Part shown: one piece after another, positions 1 to 7,458 of the stretch
Layout: the number at the start of each line of letters is the position of its first letter
Numbering within the stretch: position 1 is the stretch's first letter
Source: JAJPIG01 sp035531675
GTDB taxonomy: Bacteria; Desulfobacterota; Binatia; Binatales; Binataceae
Assembly (NCBI GenBank): GCA_035531675.1
Contig: DATKSL010000033.1
Coordinates: forward strand, 62,001-126,000
DNA: 64,000 bases
Reading direction: 5' to 3'
The notes under the pieces: generated by a model
What the model saw: the letters and a program-made list of their open reading frames with translations, nothing else
Database searches by the model: none
What the model was told of the DNA's origin: nothing
Position numbers and translations under genes: made by a program

Positions 1-2
1 AG

Positions 3-1166
3 CTCATCGACCTCAAGTCCGACGGCACCTTCCGGCTCGACATGGAATTCTTCAACTACGCGACCGGGCTGACGATGACCAACGGCCGCTTCGATCGCCT
101 GTTTGGCGGACCGCCGCGCAAGCCCGAAAGCCTGCTGACGCAGCGCGAGATGGATCTCGCCGCCTCGGTGCAGAAGGTCACTGAGGAGGTGATGCTGCGG
201 CTGGCGCGCACGGTGAATCGAGAGCTGGGCGTCGAGTACCTGTGCATGGCCGGGGGCGTGGCGCTCAACTGCGTCGCCAACGGGCGCATCCTGCGCGAGG
301 GCCCGTTCCGCGACATCTGGATTCAGCCGGCCGCCGGCGACGCCGGCGGCGCCGTGGGCGCGGCGCTCGCCACCTGGCATCAGTATCATGGCAAACCGCG
401 CGCGGCGCGCGAGGGCGACGCGATGCGCGGCGCATACCTCGGACCGTCGTTCGCGGCCGACGAGATCGAGGCGGCGCTGGATGCGGCCGGCGCGCGCTAC
501 GAGAAGCTCGACGAGGCCGCGATGCTGGCGCGGGTGGCCGCGCTGCTGGCGGACAAGAACGTGGTCGGATGGTTCCAGGGGCGGATGGAGTTCGGGCCGC
601 GCGCGCTCGGCGCGCGATCGATTATCGGCGATCCGCGCAGCCCCCGCATGCAATCGGTCATGAACCTCAAGATCAAATACCGCGAATCGTTCCGCCCGTT
701 CGCACCGGCGGTGCTTGCCGAGCGGGTCGCGGACTGGTTCGAGCTCGATCGCCCGAGCCCCTATATGCTGATCGTCGCCGGCGTGCGGCCCGAGCTGCGC
801 CGCCCGCTAAGCCCCGAGCAGGAGCGGCTGTTCGGAATCGAGCGCCTCAACCTGCCGCGCTCGACGATTCCCGCCGTCACCCATGTCGACTACTCAGCCC
901 GCATCCAGACGATCCATCGCGAGACCAACCCGCGCTTCCATCGCCTGCTCGAGAACTTTGCGGCTCTCACCGGCTGCCCGCTGCTGGTCAACACCTCGTT
1001 CAATGTGCGCGGCGAGCCGATCGTATGCACGCCGGCCGACGCCTACCGCTGTTTCATGCGCACCGAGATGGACTACCTGGTAATCGAGGATTTTCTGCTG
1101 GCCAAATCCGCCCAGCCGAAGATCGAGCGCGACGACGCCTGGCAAAAGGAATTCGAGCTTGACTGA
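3..1166 (+). CDS. Carbamoyltransferase (NodU/CmcH family), 3' part only
   Basis: The reading frame is open to the left edge, so the gene begins outside the window; about 387 residues are visible of a family usually near 570-620. Such enzymes move a carbamoyl group from carbamoyl phosphate to hydroxyl groups of sugars, antibiotics or secondary metabolites. Seen directly: the end of the Kae1-like ATPase domain with the motif AGGVALNCVANG, then the family's C-terminal domain with FQGRMEFGPRALGARSI and the late motif NTSFNVRGEPIV. The N-terminal HxH region would lie upstream. The next gene starts 8 bases before this stop codon and encodes a small SxtJ-like membrane protein, a frequent partner of these carbamoyltransferases. 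The acceptor substrate cannot be read from this part. Confidence 0.9.
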   Translation, partial: LIDLKSDGTFRLDMEFFNYATGLTMTNGRFDRLFGGPPRKPESLLTQREMDLAASVQKVTEEVMLRLARTVNRELGVEYLCMAGGVALNCVANGRILREGPFRDIWIQPAAGDAGGAVGAALATWHQYHGKPRAAREGDAMRGAYLGPSFAADEIEAALDAAGARYEKLDEAAMLARVAALLADKNVVGWFQGRMEFGPRALGARSIIGDPRSPRMQSVMNLKIKYRESFRPFAPAVLAERVADWFELDRPSPYMLIVAGVRPELRRPLSPEQERLFGIERLNLPRSTIPAVTHVDYSARIQTIHRETNPRFHRLLENFAALTGCPLLVNTSFNVRGEPIVCTPADAYRCFMRTEMDYLVIEDFLLAKSAQPKIERDDAWQKEFELD

Positions 1167-1569
1167 GGATACCGCCAAACCCGTCTCACGTAAGGAGTTG
1201 CGCGACTTCGGCCTGATCGTCGGGGGCTTGCTCGCCGCGCTCTTCGGGCTCGGCCTGCCGTTGCTGAAGCATCGCGCCGTCCCGCTGTGGCCGTGGATCG
1301 TGGGCGTCGTGCTGGTGACGGCGGCGCTGGCTTTTCCGTCGGCGCTGCGCGGACCTCATTTTCTGTGGACGAAATTCGGCCTGGTGCTCGGCTGGATCAA
1401 TCAACGCATCGTGCTGACGATAGTCTTCTATATTATTCTATTGCCTACCGGCCTGATCATGCGGGCGCTGGGGCGCGACCCGATGGCACGCGGCTTCGAG
1501 CCTGACCGCGAGAGCTATCGCGTCGCCAGCCGCCAGACGCCCGCAAGTTCGATGGACCGGCCGTTCTGA
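1159..1569 (+). CDS. SxtJ-like small membrane protein
   Basis: A 136-residue protein with TTG start; AGGA lies about 8 bases upstream inside the carbamoyltransferase gene, so the two are translationally coupled by an 8-base overlap. Three hydrophobic stretches are visible (about residues 16-36, 42-60 and 82-104), followed by a basic, soluble tail with GRDPMARGFEPDRESY. This length, topology and position next to a NodU/CmcH carbamoyltransferase match the SxtJ family first named from saxitoxin clusters. Biochemical function is unknown; a role in anchoring or supporting the carbamoyltransferase is inference from the pairing. Confidence 0.75.
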   Translation: MTEDTAKPVSRKELRDFGLIVGGLLAALFGLGLPLLKHRAVPLWPWIVGVVLVTAALAFPSALRGPHFLWTKFGLVLGWINQRIVLTIVFYIILLPTGLIMRALGRDPMARGFEPDRESYRVASRQTPASSMDRPF

Positions 1570-1577
1570 TTTCGCGC

Positions 1578-1654
1578 GCGCCCGTAGCTCAACTGGACAG
1601 AGCATCGGACTTCGGATCCGAGGGTTGGGGGTTCGAATCCCTCCGGGCGCGCCA
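1578..1654 (+). tRNA. tRNA-Arg (anticodon UCG)
   Basis: Complete cloverleaf read by eye: acceptor stem gcgcccg/cgggcgc, D stem gctc/gagc, anticodon stem tcgga/tccga around the loop cttcgga (anticodon TCG, reading CGA arginine codons), T stem ggggg/ccctc around ttcgaat, discriminator G and an encoded CCA at 1652-1654. All stems pair, with only one G-T in the T stem. Its 3' half and downstream flank recur in degenerate form twice further on, which suggests use as an integration site. Confidence 0.96.
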
Positions 1655-1740
1655 AGTCCCGACGCGGGTTTCTGGCATTTCCGGGGCTTCCGGAGGGTCG
1701 TCTGACTCCCCGCTCTGACTCCCGGAAATTTTCCGAGAGC
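1610..1740 (+). repeat. tRNA-Arg 3' end plus flank, copy A of a three-copy repeat
   Basis: From the anticodon loop of tRNA-Arg through about 85 bases past its CCA, this stretch aligns with copies at 6576-6710 and 9257-9350. Shared blocks are the tRNA part (cttcgga-ccgagggttggg, then ccgggcgc), gtcccgacg, and a terminal block gtctgac-cccgctctgac-cggaaatt. Copy A contains the intact tRNA and is the best candidate for the original attachment site. No integrase gene is visible nearby. Confidence 0.7.
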
Positions 1741-1854
1741 GGTCGGCTAGCCGCCCGCCATCCCCCAGGAGCGTGACGCTCCGTGACGACCGGTGACAGT
1801 TAAGCCAAACTGGGCATGCCAATCGCTCGCTAAATCGGGACTGAGGGTTCAAAT

Positions 1855-2862
1855 TCATCTCGCTCCGCCGCCGAGTCTGCTCTCAGCGCCAGGGTCAGCG
1901 TGGTAATGGTCCTGCAGCGTCCGGCCTGGCGGATACACCTTGACGCTAACCCCGCCGGTAAGAGTGGCCTGGTTCGTCACGTAGATATATCCCCGCGAAT
2001 CCAAAGCGATCCCTCGCGCATAGGCGAGACCGGTTCGGGGCCAATCAGCGATAACCGCACTTGGACTCAAATTGCCTGAGCCCTTCAGTGGGTAAGCGGT
2101 GATGCTGTTGCCATAGAATGGATTGTGGATGTCGCCATTGTAGTTGGAAACGAAGATTCCGGCCGCGCTGGTGCTGCCGCTCGACGGCGGCACCACTAGC
2201 TTCACCGTCGTCGGCCAATGCGGCACCTTGATGTGCGCGTGGACGAGTCCAACCGCACCAGTAAACCGCACCGTTCTGATTATTGAGAGCACTGGCACAT
2301 ATCGATCGCGCAGCGGCGGAGTATCAAAGGCCGACTGTATCGAACAGTCGCGCGGTGCGAGAATTTGGACGCCCCAATGAGCTGCAGCGCGTCCATGAGA
2401 GATGCATACAAAAGCCTCGGCCCCGGTCAACCGCAGAGGTTTGCACGAGCGGTCAAAGTCCGGGGGTATGGTAAAAATGGTATTAGCGTTGCTCGACGCA
2501 CTTCCGTGGTTGACCAGGAACCGGAGCCAGAGTGTTCCGTTGGCGTCAAGCAAATCCACTATTGCGTCTGCGGCCGGCAGGCCGACACGCCGCGGATCGC
2601 GTTCCCGCACGTGCAGACCTGCGGGATATTCGGCGGGGTATTCGAAGGACAAGCCGGTCGCGGCGTTGCGATATCTCTTCCAGGCGCGAGGCTTGGCATG
2701 GACCACCGATGGGCCCAAGAGGACCGCGCTCAGCAAGATTAGAACCGCGAGCACCTCAAGAACGGCAATCACGAAGCCGTGCTGCGCGTCGAGGAGCAAA
2801 GCATTGGCCTCGGGCTGAGTTCCGTTAAGGTCTCGCCACTTGTCGGGGTTGCCGGGCGCCAA
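1855..2862 (-). CDS. Hypothetical secreted or anchored protein with a C-terminal beta-propeller repeat
   Basis: About 335 residues if translation starts at a TTG with GGAGAG eight bases upstream; a longer reading from an ATG at 2955 exists but would overlap the gene remnant upstream. A hydrophobic segment near the N-terminus (AVLEVLAVLILLSAVLLG) is a signal anchor. Then comes a domain of roughly 150 residues with a PsbP-like feel (LSFEYPAEY) containing two cysteines. The C-terminal 80 residues contain one NHL/YNCE-like repeat (SITAYPLKGSGN, GIALDSRGYIYVTNQ) of a type that normally occurs in runs of five to ten. The stop comes soon after this repeat, so the propeller looks truncated. Function not recognised. 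Confidence 0.5.
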   Translation of the reverse strand: MAPGNPDKWRDLNGTQPEANALLLDAQHGFVIAVLEVLAVLILLSAVLLGPSVVHAKPRAWKRYRNAATGLSFEYPAEYPAGLHVRERDPRRVGLPAADAIVDLLDANGTLWLRFLVNHGSASSNANTIFTIPPDFDRSCKPLRLTGAEAFVCISHGRAAAHWGVQILAPRDCSIQSAFDTPPLRDRYVPVLSIIRTVRFTGAVGLVHAHIKVPHWPTTVKLVVPPSSGSTSAAGIFVSNYNGDIHNPFYGNSITAYPLKGSGNLSPSAVIADWPRTGLAYARGIALDSRGYIYVTNQATLTGGVSVKVYPPGRTLQDHYHADPGAESRLGGGAR

Positions 2863-2867
2863 ATCGC

Positions 2868-3040
2868 TTACTCTCCAATCTTCACCGCTCGGAACTCGCC
2901 GGTCTGTTCGTTCAGGGCTGTCAGCTGCATCACCCAGCCATCTTTCGGATAGCATTCTTCGATATCACGAAGCCTCGCGAGTATGTCTTTCGCAACCGTA
3001 ATGACGACGCGAAACTTCCCGTCACAGTGACGACGCGCCG
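2868..3040 (-). pseudogene. 3' remnant of an unidentified gene
   Basis: About 50 residues of plausible coding sequence (VVITVAKDILARLRDIEECY followed by a short C-terminus) end in a stop at 2868. No ATG, GTG or TTG is in frame between the end of the neighbouring LLM gene and this stretch, except a late GTG-ATG pair. Continuing the frame upstream only gives arginine-rich shadow of the LLM gene. The 5' part therefore seems to have been lost where the LLM gene was joined. The family is not recognised. Confidence 0.4.
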
Positions 3041-3043
3041 CAA

Positions 3044-4084
3044 TTACATCGCGGCCGCGCGCAGCACCGGGATGGTGCCGGCGCCGAAGTCGCGATACCA
3101 ATGTTTCTGCTCTTCCGGCGCTGTCCCGCGGCCGAAAATCGCGGCAAAGTGGCCGGCTCCGGAGCTGCGACACTGCGTTACGATCTGCTCGGCGACGGCG
3201 GCCGGCGTGCCGGCGATAAACTCCTCGTCGCCGATCGAAAATGCGTGCGCCGTCGGCGAGTCGAGCAGCGCGGGACGCTCGGGCGTGTCGACGCGCGGAT
3301 CGACCTCCAGAAACTTGCGGAACTCGCGCCGCTGCGTCGCCATGATCGACTCGGCCTCGCGGTCGCTATCAAGCATCGTCACCACGCGGCGCAGGCAAAT
3401 GTCTTCCGCTCCCACCTTGCGCCCGGCCTTGTCGGCTTCGTCGCGATAGGCGTCGAAAATCTCGATCACCTTGCTCTGCGGATGGAAGCCCGTGCAGATC
3501 TTGGCGCCGCGGCGCGCCGCCTTGCGCGCCGACGCGGTGCTCACTACGGTCACCCATTTCGGCGGGGAGGGCTGCTGCAGCGGGCGTGGCGTCAGGCGCA
3601 AGTTGTCGAAATTCCAGAACCTGCCGTGATGCGAAATCACAGGACTGACGAGCGCCTTATCGACGATCTCGAGCGCCTCGTCGTTGCGGGCGCGGGCTTC
3701 TTCCACGCCCAGCCCGACCTGCGCCATTTCCTGCGGGATACCGGCGGCGGTACCGATCTCGAGCCGCCCGCCGGTGAGATGGTCAAGCATGCCGATTTCC
3801 TCGACCAACTCCCACGGCGAATGATACGGCGGCACCACGCCCATCACGCCGAGCCGGATCTTTTTGGTGCGCAGCGCGACGTTGGCGATCAGCAGGTTGG
3901 GCGCGGGCGAATAACTGAGGCCGAAATGATGCTCGCTGAAAAAGATGCCTTCGAAGCCGGCAGGCTCAGCACTCGCCCAGAGATCGAGATAGGCGTTGAA
4001 ATACCGTTGCGAAGCGTCCGGATCGAAGTGCTGCACCAGCGCGTGCGGCGAGCCAAAAAATTCAAAGATCCACGGTTTGATCAT
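3044..4084 (-). CDS. LLM class flavin-dependent oxidoreductase
   Basis: A 346-residue luciferase-like TIM-barrel oxidoreductase of the F420- or FMNH2-dependent superfamily. Typical signatures are present: FFSEHHF (residues about 48-54), the strand IRLGVMGVVPPYHSPWEL, LDHLTGGRLEIGTAAG, and the later segment RFWNFDNLRLTPRPLQQPSPPKW. Length matches the family. The C-terminal region carries EEFIAGTPAAVAEQIV, the usual end-of-barrel helix. It is one of four LLM proteins in this window and stands alone, inside a patchwork bounded by tRNA-derived repeats. The substrate cannot be inferred. Confidence 0.9.
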   Translation of the reverse strand: MIKPWIFEFFGSPHALVQHFDPDASQRYFNAYLDLWASAEPAGFEGIFFSEHHFGLSYSPAPNLLIANVALRTKKIRLGVMGVVPPYHSPWELVEEIGMLDHLTGGRLEIGTAAGIPQEMAQVGLGVEEARARNDEALEIVDKALVSPVISHHGRFWNFDNLRLTPRPLQQPSPPKWVTVVSTASARKAARRGAKICTGFHPQSKVIEIFDAYRDEADKAGRKVGAEDICLRRVVTMLDSDREAESIMATQRREFRKFLEVDPRVDTPERPALLDSPTAHAFSIGDEEFIAGTPAAVAEQIVTQCRSSGAGHFAAIFGRGTAPEEQKHWYRDFGAGTIPVLRAAAM

Positions 4085-4435
4085 CCGTCACTCCCAGCGA
4101 TTTTGCCTCTTTTGCGGTCATTCCGGCGCGCGGCTGCCGTGCGAGGAATCCCGATCTGTTACCCTCTGGTCCTCGTGAGTCCAATCGATAATACCTGCGA
4201 CCATTTATGACATAACTTCCAGAACCTGTTGCAATAAGCGAAACAAGCCGGTTCTGGGATTTATCCAGGATGAAGCGCAATTATCACCTGCTCTATAACC
4301 CCGAGAAAGACATCGCTGCCCGGGACCCGAAGGTCCCGCCACGCAGCTCATGTTCCCACGCGGGGTTACGGTTGTTTTGAGTTCAAGGGGCGGCTACCTT
4401 CGCACAATGATCCAAGGATCCCGGGAGGGCCAGCC
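4085..4435. other. Intergenic stretch between divergent LLM and ABM-domain genes
   Basis: About 350 bases without a convincing gene. It must carry promoters in both directions, but no clear -35/-10 pair stands out. A short hairpin (cgggacc-cgaa-ggtcccg) occupies 4321-4338 and is not followed by a T run. A 72-codon minus-strand reading frame overlaps the start of the LLM gene and has no family resemblance. Confidence 0.5.
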
Positions 4436-4717
4436 ATGCTCGTTCTGATCGCAAAAATAACGGTGAAGAGCGGCCGCGAACAGGAATTCGAGCGAATCGT
4501 CCGAGCTGCCGTACCGCAGGTTCGGGCAGAGCCGGATAATCACGCTTACATCTTTCACCGCTCGCCGGACAATCCGCGAATGTTCATGTTTTACGAGCAG
4601 TACACGGACCAGGCGGCGCTCGATACCCATCGGACACACCTGAAGGAAATGGGCATCGACCTTGCCTCCTTCCTGGAAGGCGGTATCGTCCGCGAGTTTT
4701 ACGATCTGTTGGCCTGA
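4436..4717 (+). CDS. Antibiotic-biosynthesis-monooxygenase (ABM) domain protein
   Basis: A 93-residue single-domain protein of the dimeric alpha/beta-barrel superfamily, preceded by GGGAGG 10 bases before the ATG. The ABM pattern is clear: an opening strand LVLIAKITVKSGREQEFE, the central region with FHRSPDNPRMFMFYEQYTDQAALDTH, and a final helix ahead of EFYDLLA. Members such as YgiN act as cofactor-free quinol monooxygenases or as small oxygenases on polyketides and aromatics. The oxidised substrate here is unknown; proximity to LLM and desaturase genes only suggests redox metabolism. Confidence 0.88.
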   Translation: MLVLIAKITVKSGREQEFERIVRAAVPQVRAEPDNHAYIFHRSPDNPRMFMFYEQYTDQAALDTHRTHLKEMGIDLASFLEGGIVREFYDLLA

Positions 4718-5422
4718 CGATTTTAACGGCGAACAAGATCTACGAGGGACCATAAACTGGCGGCAGGATAGCGGCGTGCCTCGCGGTTGTGTATGCCGCC
4801 TTCACCCCCGACCAGTTCGATTTCGTGCTACAGACCCAGCTGCACGTCGAAAGATCATGAGCAACGCGTTCCGATCGATGATACCGCCCTCATGCGGCAG
4901 GATCGTGCGGCACGGGGACGCATTCCGGTACATCCCAGGCCGCTAGCGCAGCGCGGAGGGAGTCAGGCGGCGGGCAGCCTGCCGCCGAATCGACTCAGGC
5001 CGCCTCCCGCTCCCAGCAGGGCAGCTAGTCCGACGATGGACGAGTAACGCGTCCAGCAGTCAGCGTCAGAAATGGTCGGAAACGTTGCGTGGCCTTCAGC
5101 GATTCGCCACATCAATCGCGGAGCATGACGTTGCCCGACTGCAGCGCCATCAACTCGTTTGCTTCAGGGTATTTCGCCGAAACCGCAGGATACCAGAGAT
5201 GACTCCCTTGAAGGGCGGCCGCACATGCGCCAGGTATCTTGTTCGCGAAACATGTGCGACCGGGTCTGATGGCAGCTTGATTCTGCCCTGTGTTACCCAT
5301 ACGCTTCGGTCAACCAATCGTGGTCAGACGCGCGCTTCGGATTCCGCGACGCGACCTCCCGCACCAATCAGAGCCCATCATTCGGCGTTACCAGACCAGA
5401 ATCCAATGGCTCTAGAAATGGA
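4718..5422. other. Long intergenic stretch with possible gene debris
   Basis: About 700 bases without a supported gene. One frame near 4768-4858 reads as a short protein-like fragment (AACLAVVYAAFTPDQFDFVL) that ends in a stop. On the minus strand a 49-codon frame at 4963-5112 reads SSIVGLAALLGAGGG near its end, resembling a C-terminal membrane segment, but has no good ribosome site. These look like decayed remnants rather than working genes. Confidence 0.4.
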
Positions 5423-6421
5423 GTGTTTGTGTCTTCTTTTAAACGATTTCGGTTGCCGGTGATGCGTGGGTCGGTCCGCCAACAAACACATCGTCAACCA
5501 ACGAATTCAGCCATCTCGCGACAAGCTGAGGTTGGCGCGTCAAACGTGGGCGCTGTGACGAGCCCGGCGATTCAACAATCCGCTGGCGGAGTGGCGGTCC
5601 ATGGATCGGAGTGGCCGTGGTGGCGCACCACCAGGCATGACGCCATCGTGCTGCCGTGGGTGATTCTCATCCACGCGACGGCCCTGGTCGGCCTGATCCT
5701 GTTTCCGCTGCCCGGATGGCATGTTTTGCTTGGTGCGCTCGCACTCGCCTGGATCGGCGGAATCGGCACGACGGTCTGCTATCATCGCGCCATCGCTCAT
5801 CGCGCGGTGCGGCTGAATCCCGCCGTGCGAGCAGTGCTGATCTTCTTTGCGATGTTCAATGGCGCGGGATCGCCCATCACGTGGGCGGCCAGCCACCGGG
5901 TACATCACGCTCACGCTGACACTGCGGGAGATGTTTCAAGCCCAGCATTACATGGATTCTGGTGGGGTCACTTGCGATGGCTATGGCAAGCCGAGGCGCC
6001 TCCGGTCGCGCGACTTTGCCCCGACCTCGATCGTTTTTCATATCGAATCTGGCGGCCCATGCAGCCGGCCATCCTTGCCCTGTCTTTCTTCGGCGGATTG
6101 TATTTCGGCCTTGCGGCCTTCTTCTGGCTTGGTGCGATCCGCTTGGTTTTCTCGCTCCACGCGGTGTGCTTCGTCAACAGCGTGTGCCACAGCGAACCCG
6201 GTACTCCGATTGGCGAGGACTCGAGCCGTAATGTGCGTTGGCTCGCCCTGATGCACTTCTTTCAGGGCGAGAATTGGCACCGCAACCATCACGCTCGTCC
6301 GGCCTTGGCGCGGTTGGGGCGGGCGTGGCACCAGCCAGACGTGGGCTATGTCGTGATTTGTATGCTGGAAAGCATCGGGCTGGCCAGTGACGTGCGGCGC
6401 GCACGTAACTTCGCGTCGTAG
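5423..6421 (+). CDS. Acyl-CoA/fatty acid desaturase, membrane di-iron type
   Basis: A 332-residue integral membrane desaturase that would introduce a cis double bond, probably delta-9, into fatty acyl chains using O2 and an electron donor. All three histidine boxes are visible: HRAIAH (HxxxxH) after the first membrane pair, HRVHH, and HRNHH in GENWHRNHHARP. Hydrophobic segments precede box one (WVILIHATALVGLILF, LLGALALAWIGG) and lie between boxes two and three. The first 60 or so residues are low-complexity and not family-like, so the true start may be GTG at 5429 or ATG at 5462. No ferredoxin or reductase gene adjoins it. Confidence 0.88.
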   Translation: MFVSSFKRFRLPVMRGSVRQQTHRQPTNSAISRQAEVGASNVGAVTSPAIQQSAGGVAVHGSEWPWWRTTRHDAIVLPWVILIHATALVGLILFPLPGWHVLLGALALAWIGGIGTTVCYHRAIAHRAVRLNPAVRAVLIFFAMFNGAGSPITWAASHRVHHAHADTAGDVSSPALHGFWWGHLRWLWQAEAPPVARLCPDLDRFSYRIWRPMQPAILALSFFGGLYFGLAAFFWLGAIRLVFSLHAVCFVNSVCHSEPGTPIGEDSSRNVRWLALMHFFQGENWHRNHHARPALARLGRAWHQPDVGYVVICMLESIGLASDVRRARNFAS

Positions 6422-7119
6422 CAATCGCCGGTCAGGAGCAATGAGAGACAACAGGTAGAAATCGACGGCTGGTCTCTCAAGCTCCGAGTGCGCCGTTACT
6501 TTTTGCTCCTTTCCGCCGCAGTACTGCCGCCGGGTCGCCCGCCGGATATCCCGTGCCGCCTTTTCTTGGAGTGGCCTTCGGAGCCGAGGGTTGGGAGATC
6601 GAAATCCTTCCGGGCGCACCCGTCCCGACGCCAGTTTCCCGCCTTTTCGGCCGCTCGCTAGTGCCGTCTGACGCCCCGCTCTGACGCTCCGGAAATTCCG
6701 GGAAGCGAGCGACCGCGACTTGGCCGATCTGCAAGCCCGCGTACCGCACAAGCTCATCCATCAATGACCGTTAAGCGCTCGGCCGGCTGGGGATCTGATG
6801 CGCCGCGGCCCGCCCGGGATGTCGGCCTTCCTCAAGCTGACCTCTCAGTCAGAAGCTCTCAGAGCCTGCGTCCCGGTAATCGCCACGGGCACCGTCCGGA
6901 GCGGCCAGTCCCTGGATCGGTCGGGAAAAGTCCCGCCTCGGAACAGTGGTACGCCTCGAGGAGCGGCCCGCCAGCCGAGACGAAAAAAAGGTGAAAGGGC
7001 ATTGATTGGCATCTGGCCGATTGATAAATTCCGCTTAATTCAGCTAGTGATAAGTTTTTATTGCCTATGGTGGGTGCCGTCGTTTTCGACGGCCCATAGC
7101 AATATCGAGGGGGGCCGAA
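6422..7119. other. Intergenic stretch carrying repeat copy B and an AT-rich leader
   Basis: About 700 bases without a supported gene. It contains tRNA-Arg-derived repeat copy B (6576-6710). Towards the right end, 7015-7070 is distinctly AT-rich for this window (ttgataaattccgcttaatt) and probably holds the promoter of the Ig-repeat lipoprotein. Open frames here are arginine-rich shadows. Confidence 0.55.
6576..6710 (+). repeat. Degenerate tRNA-Arg 3' end plus flank, copy B
   Basis: The sequence starts with cttcggagccgagggttggg and continues to ccttccgggcgc, matching the 3' half of the tRNA-Arg at 1610-1650 with a few substitutions and an altered T loop. The flank continues with gtcccgacg, then tttcccgccttttcggccgc and ctcgctagtgccgtctgac, nearly identical to copy C. 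It cannot fold as a full tRNA because the 5' half is missing. This is what a decayed attachment site left by integration at a tRNA 3' end looks like. Confidence 0.7.
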
Positions 7120-7458
7120 ATGTCGAGAAAATATGGTCTGCGGTTGGGGATGCTGGACCTGGTGCTCGCCCTGGTAATCGTTTTGGGGGGATGTGGCTCG
7201 GGGGGCGGCGGCGGGAAATACGTACCGCCAGCACCGGCCGGGGTCAGGCTGACCTCGATCACGATCGACCCGAACAATCCCGCAATCGCCGCTGGCACTA
7301 GCGTGCAATTGCAGGCCACCGGAAATTACTCCAATGGTACGACCAGGAATTTGACGGACACGGTTACCTGGACGTCGAATGACGGGACCATTGCGCAAGT
7401 CAGCAGTTCCCTTCCAACCAAAGGCTTGACGACGGGGAGAGTACCGGTTCCACGTTGA
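7120..7458 (+). CDS. Ig-repeat lipoprotein, N-terminal part before a frameshift
   Basis: The protein begins with a lipoprotein signal peptide: basic MSRKYGLRL, hydrophobic LDLVLALVIVL, lipobox LGGC, then a glycine linker. This predicts export and lipid anchoring. The first bacterial Ig-like (Big_2) repeat follows from LTSITIDPNNP. The frame then runs out at VPVPR-stop, while the next frame continues the same repeat (STGSTLINATLGSIQGS). Adding one G to the run gggg at 7433-7436 would restore one continuous gene ending at 9137. A run of G's (gaggggggcc) a few bases before the ATG is a good ribosome site. Confidence 0.75.
   Translation: MSRKYGLRLGMLDLVLALVIVLGGCGSGGGGGKYVPPAPAGVRLTSITIDPNNPAIAAGTSVQLQATGNYSNGTTRNLTDTVTWTSNDGTIAQVSSSLPTKGLTTGRVPVPR

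Noticed and set aside
1589..1858. Minus-strand 89-residue frame ending RRDSNPQPSDPKSDALSS
   Set aside because: It is the antisense of the tRNA-Arg plus flank; the phrase SNPQPSDPKSDALS is a well-known spurious translation of tRNA genes.
1838..1870. Possible 3' end of a second tRNA (gagggttcaaattcatctcgctccgcc)
   Set aside because: It resembles a T arm and serine-type acceptor end, but the T stem does not pair (gaggg versus tcatc) and no cloverleaf can be drawn upstream. It may be another degenerate remnant, but support is too thin to list.
4321..4338. Hairpin cgggacc-cgaa-ggtcccg as a terminator
   Set aside because: No T run follows, and it lies in a divergent promoter region rather than after a gene.
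4963..5112. Minus-strand 49-codon frame with a C-terminal hydrophobic stretch
   Set aside because: No ribosome site, no partner genes, and an adjacent frame stops in the same place; treated as debris.
6038..6757. Minus-strand 239-residue frame sharing RQTALASGRKGGK with a frame at 8997-9380
   Set aside because: The shared peptide is simply the antisense translation of repeat copies B and C, and the rest is antisense to the desaturase gene.
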